NCBI GenBank assembly: GCA_965243485.1
Contig: CBDEVP010000001.1
Span: forward strand, 5,580,001 to 5,644,000
Origin: UBA7330 sp965243485
Lineage (GTDB): Bacteria; Bacteroidota; Bacteroidia; Cytophagales; Cyclobacteriaceae
Direction: 5' to 3'
DNA: 64,000 nt
Shown: positions 60,709 to 64,000 of the stretch, piece after piece
How the letters are laid out: every line of letters begins with the position of its first letter
How positions within the stretch are numbered: the first letter of the stretch is position 1
Position numbers and translations under genes: made by a program
Notes under the pieces: model-generated
Seen by the model: only the letters and a program-made list of their open reading frames with translations
Databases searched by the model: none
Told to the model about the DNA's origin: nothing

Positions 60709-60719
60709 GTAGACATTTG

Positions 60720-60727
60720 CAAATATA
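60720..60727 (-). promoter_or_regulatory. Duplicated wzc-type -7 element, distal copy
   Basis: TATATTTG on the minus strand in the third, truncated leader copy, 375 bp upstream of the second. Confidence 0.35.
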
Positions 60728-60734
60728 GATATTG

Positions 60735-60905
60735 ACATTCGGACGTTTAACCTACGCTGAAGCTTCGGTTGACTAGTCGGATATTCAGACATTCAGACAT
60801 TCAGACGTTCCGATGTTCCGATGATTCCGATGTTCCGATGATTCCGACGTTCAGACAATTCATTTTTCGTAGGTATCGGAGTGTCGGAATGTCGGAATAT
60901 CAGAG
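60735..60905. repeat. TTCnGA array running into the epimerase gene
   Basis: About fifteen units such as ATATTCAGA, CATTCAGA, CGTTCCGA, TGTTCCGA and TGATTCCGA follow another CAACCTACG-type hairpin. The array continues through the last 13-15 codons of the gene at 60860. Confidence 0.85.
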
Positions 60906-61861
60906 TGTCTGTAAAATTCATATACCTTTTTAAGTCCTTCTTTCACTTTGATGGACGGCTGATACTCCAACAGTGATTTAATCTTTCTGATATCAGCAAG
61001 CGAATGACGCACATCTCCCTTTCTTTGCTCCTCAAAAACCGGTTTCAAATCCTTTCCGCTGATCTCCTGTAAATACCCGACCATCTCCAGTAAAGTTGTC
61101 TGCTCGCCGCAGGCCACGTTATACACCTGATTGATGGCATCAGGATCGTCAGTGAATAATGCTTTCATATTGGCCTGGACGGCATTCTCCACATAGGTGA
61201 AATCGCGGCTGGTCTTTCCATCCCCGTAGATAATCGGGGGCCTGCCCTCCAGGAAGGCCTGGCAAAACAAAGGGATCACGGCGGCGTAAGGATTGTCATG
61301 CCGCTGGTTGGGGCCAAAGACATTGAAATATCTTAAACCGACATATTTGAGGCCATAAGTTTTATGAAAAACCTGTGCATAATGTTCATTAGCCAGTTTG
61401 CTCACGGCATACGGGGATAAAGGATTGCCAATCTTCTCTTCCACCTTGGGTAATCCCGGATGGTCACCATAAGTGCTGGAAGAAAAGGCCATCACGATCC
61501 TTTCCATTTTATGTTCTACTGCCGAATGGAGGATGTTTACGGTCCCTCCCACGTTTACCCGGTCTGTCAGCATCGGGTCTTTGATGGAGCGGGGCACGGA
61601 ACCCAGGGCCGCCTGATGGGAGACTTTGTCGATCCCCTCCATGGCCTGAAGGCAGGTATCGTAGTCGGTGATGTCTCCTTTGATGAATTCGAAGTTGGGG
61701 CGGTCCATGAAAGGATCCAGGTTTTCAAGGTAGCCGTTGGAGAGGTTGTCGAGGACGCGGACGAGGTTGATGCGGGGATCATTGAGTAATGCAGCTACCA
61801 GATTTGATCCAATAAAACCACAACCTCCAGATACTAATATATTGAATTTATCCTTTCTCAT
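60860..61861 (-). CDS. UDP-GlcNAc/GlcNAcA C4-epimerase (WbpP/TviC type)
   Basis: This 333-residue extended SDR enzyme has the loop LVSGGCGFIGSNLV, the WbpP/TviC landmarks QAALGSVPRSI, SSSTYGDHPGLPKVEE, the catalytic PLSPYAVSKLANE, and RYFNVFGPNQ. It interconverts UDP-GlcNAc(A) and UDP-GalNAc(A). With the TviB-type dehydrogenase next upstream it would make UDP-GalNAcA. The family domain ends near VYEFY. The final residues RHSDIPTFRHSD are translation of the TTCnGA array and not family sequence. Confidence 0.92.
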   Translation of the reverse strand: MRKDKFNILVSGGCGFIGSNLVAALLNDPRINLVRVLDNLSNGYLENLDPFMDRPNFEFIKGDITDYDTCLQAMEGIDKVSHQAALGSVPRSIKDPMLTDRVNVGGTVNILHSAVEHKMERIVMAFSSSTYGDHPGLPKVEEKIGNPLSPYAVSKLANEHYAQVFHKTYGLKYVGLRYFNVFGPNQRHDNPYAAVIPLFCQAFLEGRPPIIYGDGKTSRDFTYVENAVQANMKALFTDDPDAINQVYNVACGEQTTLLEMVGYLQEISGKDLKPVFEEQRKGDVRHSLADIRKIKSLLEYQPSIKVKEGLKKVYEFYRHSDIPTFRHSDTYEK

Positions 61862-61896
61862 CGATTTGAACCGCTCATGCCGCGGAGGCTAATACT

Positions 61897-61985
61897 TCAA
61901 AGCAGCGTCTCTCGGAGAGGACTCTGCGTTCTCATCAGCTTCTAAAACGCAGAATCTCTTTCAGAAGACTCTGCTGGGAAGTAGA
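61897..61985. repeat. Divergent relative of the 108-bp element
   Basis: AGCAGCGTCTCTCGGAGAGG is followed by ACTCTGCG, then ACGCAGAATCTCTTTCAGA and AGACTCTGCTGGGAAG. The order of hairpin arms matches copies a-c, but the middle is shorter. It lies between the hepT remnant and the epimerase gene. Confidence 0.65.
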
Positions 61986-62027
61986 GGGTAAAGCCGCAAA
62001 GCCTTAGCGTAAGCCGGAATAAACAGC

Positions 62028-62432
62028 TCACTTCCTGATCACTGCTTCAACAAAAGCCTTAAACACTGGTAAATCATTTTTAATAATGGCAATCAGGATC
62101 TCAACGTTCAGATTTTCATACTCATGTACTGCCAGGTTTCTAAAGCCTACCATCGACTTTAACTGTTGCGAAACTTCCAATGATATCAGTCCTTACTTAT
62201 TTAGTATTTCAAATGACTCCCTGCTTGAATCCGGAAGCCCCCATTGATTCTTTTTGATCAAATAATTAGCCATGTCGATGGATAACTCACAGGCCCGTTG
62301 CAAATTAAGGATAGCCGCATACTGGTGTGTGAAATCCTTCGGGAACTGGTTTCCTGCAGCTTCAAATTCTTCTCTGACTCTTTTGACGCATCTCTCAATT
62401 GCTGCAGCTTTTTTCAGAATGATATCATCCAT
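62028..62432 (-). pseudogene. HepT-like toxin gene with an in-frame TAA
   Basis: ATG 62432 opens MDDIILKKAAAIERCVKRVR, then LQRACELSIDMANYLIKKNQ and SSRESFEILNK. A TAA (62195-62193) stops it at 79 residues. The same frame goes on GLISLEVSQQLKSMVGFRNL then AVHEYENLN to TGA at 62030. The HepT catalytic motif Rx4HxY (RNLAVHEY) lies beyond the stop. The combined 134 codons equal normal HepT length. The start overlaps the nucleotidyltransferase gene by 8 nt. Toxin function is probably lost. Confidence 0.8.
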
Positions 62433-62832
62433 ACACGCTACCTCGACGGTCAATCTCTTCAATGATCCCAGCTCTTTCAAGATTTAACTTTTGATAAAGA
62501 CTGATCGTCATCGACTCAAATTCATCAAGCGTAAGCTGATCCTTAAACCAAATGCATTTACCTGTTTTGACCACATTGAATTGGGTTACGGTATCTGATT
62601 GATGCAGGTCAATCAGATCCATGCTGATATTCAGTGAAGTTTCAATTGTTGATTTTAGCTTCCACCTTTCAGTCGCTTCGATTTTTGATCTCGTGAGAAA
62701 AGCAAAATCCCAATCTCTGCCCGGAGATGCTGTATTATCTGACTGGCTACCAAAAAGATATACAGCCTCCAGCCCAGTTATATTTGCCCTCAGTGAATTG
62801 ATGACCGAATCTATGATTTTGGATGCTTTCAT
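62425..62832 (-). CDS. mntA: MNT-type nucleotidyltransferase antitoxin
   Basis: This 135-residue protein has the minimal nucleotidyltransferase motif GSx10DxD (YLFGSQ, then GRDWDFAFL) near residues 27-42, and a third acidic residue in MDLIDLHQSD. MntA antitoxins silence HEPN toxins by adding AMP to the tyrosine of the Rx4HxY motif. Its catalytic residues look intact, although its partner is broken. It overlaps the hepT start by 8 nt. The pair sits between polysaccharide genes and has no role in glycan synthesis. Confidence 0.85.
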   Translation of the reverse strand: MKASKIIDSVINSLRANITGLEAVYLFGSQSDNTASPGRDWDFAFLTRSKIEATERWKLKSTIETSLNISMDLIDLHQSDTVTQFNVVKTGKCIWFKDQLTLDEFESMTISLYQKLNLERAGIIEEIDRRGSVYG

Positions 62833-62859
62833 TGGATATTAAAGGTAGGGAATAATGCC

Positions 62860-63005
62860 CTGACATTCAGATATTCGGACAGTCAGACCTACGGATATTT
62901 TATTATTAACTGCCATTTTACTATTCCTTTGTCAATCACTCCTTTCACATCATAACCACCACGTGGTGACACTCGGATGTTCGGACATTCCGACATTCCG
63001 ACAGT
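62860..63005. repeat. Two TTCnGA arrays in the mntA-dehydrogenase gap
   Basis: Units CATTCAGA, ATATTCGGA, CAGTCAGA (62860-62890) and TGTTCGGA, CATTCCGA, CATTCCGA (62975-63005) flank a stretch with a CACCACGTGGTG dyad. No gene is present in 62833-63007. Confidence 0.7.
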
Positions 63006-63007
63006 TA

Positions 63008-64000
63008 TCATAATCTACCATTCACTATCTCTTTGTCTAACACCCCTTTCACATCGTAAATAATCCCTTGTGACTTCTTCAGCGACAGCACATCAAGTTC
63101 ATTAAATCGCTTATGAGCCACGGCAAGAATGATCGCATCATATGGTCCCTTCGGTTCGGTTATCAGCGATAATCCGTATTCCTCCATCACCTCATCGTTG
63201 CTGGCCCAGGGGTCGTAAATGTCTACTGCCAGGGAGTATTCCTGTAATTCACGGATGATATCAATCACCCGGGTGTTGCGGATGTCGGGACAATTTTCCT
63301 TGAAGGTAATGCCGAGTACCAGCACCCTGGCCTCTTTGACCCGAAGGTCCTGTTTCACCATCAGCTTGACTGTTTGCTCGGCCACATAAGGTCCCATGCT
63401 GTCATTCAGCCGGCGGCCCGCCAGGATGATCTCAGGGTGATACCCCACCTCCTGTGCTTTCTGAGCGAGGTAAAAGGGGTCGACACCAATACAATGTCCC
63501 CCCACAAGACCCGGTTTAAAGGGAAGAAAATTCCACTTCGTACCTGCCGCTTCAAGAACTTCCCGGGTGTCGATCCCGATCAGGTTGAAGATCTTGGCCA
63601 GTTCATTGACAAAAGCCACATTGATGTCACGCTGGCTGTTTTCTATCACCTTTGCTGCCTCTGCCACCCTGATGGAGCTGGCTCTAAAGGTACCAGCTGT
63701 GATCACACTTGCGTACAGGCTATCTACAACCTCAGCAGACACCGGGGTGGATCCGGAGGTTACTTTCAGAATCTTTTTGATGGTATGCTCCCGGTCGCCC
63801 GGGTTGATCCTTTCAGGTGAATAGCCGGCGAAAAAGTCCCGGTTGAATTTCAAGCCCGAACCATCTTCCAGCACCGGCACACAGATCTCTTCTGTCACCC
63901 CGGGATATACGGTAGACTCGTAGACCACAATATCTCCTTTTTTCAGCACCCGGCTCACCGTTTCGCTTGCCCTTGTCAATGGGGTGAGTACCGGTCTGTT
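63008..64000 (-). CDS. UDP-GlcNAc 6-dehydrogenase (TviB/WbpA type), N-terminus beyond window
   Basis: The frame is open to the right edge and reads NRPVLTPLTRASETVSRVLK, so the TTG at 63979 is internal and not a start. About 330 C-terminal residues are visible of an enzyme normally near 425. They include YESTVYPGVTEE, the substrate-binding YSPERINPGD, KVIENSQRDINVAFVNELA and the catalytic cysteine in GLVGGHCIGVDP. It oxidises UDP-GlcNAc to UDP-GlcNAcA with two NAD+. The WbpP-like epimerase encoded nearby would use its product. Confidence 0.93.
   Translation of the reverse strand, partial: NRPVLTPLTRASETVSRVLKKGDIVVYESTVYPGVTEEICVPVLEDGSGLKFNRDFFAGYSPERINPGDREHTIKKILKVTSGSTPVSAEVVDSLYASVITAGTFRASSIRVAEAAKVIENSQRDINVAFVNELAKIFNLIGIDTREVLEAAGTKWNFLPFKPGLVGGHCIGVDPFYLAQKAQEVGYHPEIILAGRRLNDSMGPYVAEQTVKLMVKQDLRVKEARVLVLGITFKENCPDIRNTRVIDIIRELQEYSLAVDIYDPWASNDEVMEEYGLSLITEPKGPYDAIILAVAHKRFNELDVLSLKKSQGIIYDVKGVLDKEIVNGRL

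Noticed and set aside
63977..63979. TTG start for the TviB-type dehydrogenase
   Set aside because: The conserved NRPVLTPL lies directly upstream in frame, so the gene continues beyond the window.

Overview
The window looks like chromosomal DNA of a Gram-negative Bacteroidota bacterium, probably Cytophagales-like. The support is family content (DUF4296 lipoprotein, DUF3822, a DUF4905-like protein, DUF1573, a bacterial GH3 protein, TIGR02757), several matches to the Bacteroidota -7 promoter element TAnnTTTG, almost no Shine-Dalgarno sites, and kdsB, which implies Kdo-containing LPS. No rRNA, tRNA, CRISPR array or transposase gene was seen.

Bases 1-16.7k are a housekeeping segment: the start of mutS2, a DUF4296 lipoprotein, a short aerotolerance-type operon (DUF58, membrane protein, BatA), a DUF559 nuclease with a long G/C-tract palindrome, LysE and GH3 proteins, YggS, DUF1573, two Nudix proteins, DUF3822, coaD, pyrE, TIGR02757, a LysM/RlpA protein, NfeD, kdsB and a 54-residue membrane protein.

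Bases 16.8k-64k are one large surface-polysaccharide locus, all on the minus strand, so it is read from right to left. It begins with a TviB-type UDP-GlcNAc dehydrogenase and a WbpP/TviC-type epimerase (together a route to UDP-GalNAcA). Export genes wzc, wza, wzm and wzt follow, then about 25 genes for glycosyltransferases, four FkbM methyltransferases, other methyltransferases, two sulfotransferase-like proteins, WecB, GMD-like dehydratases and an O-antigen ligase/polymerase-like protein. It ends with an acetyltransferase, a WbpV-like epimerase, a WecA/WbpL-like initiating transferase and a DegT aminotransferase. The likely product is an ABC-exported, heavily methylated and possibly sulfated glycan. 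The 33.7-50.6k block is an almost unbroken overlapping operon that looks A+T-richer by eye, as expected of exchanged specificity genes.

The unusual content lies between genes. The wzm-wzt gap (51.9-55.3k) is packed with small toxin/antitoxin-type genes and their remnants, a fragment of a second wzt, three 108-bp repeat elements (two of them at the broken ends of hicB and DUF4160 genes) and two arrays of palindromes with an exact 22-bp period. Elsewhere there are arrays of an 8-9 bp TTCnGA motif at about 13 sites, some of which supply the ends of coding regions. There are also five REP-like hairpins whose outer arms covary, a triplicated wzc leader with a 184-bp perfect repeat, and four small genes broken by a stop codon or frameshift.
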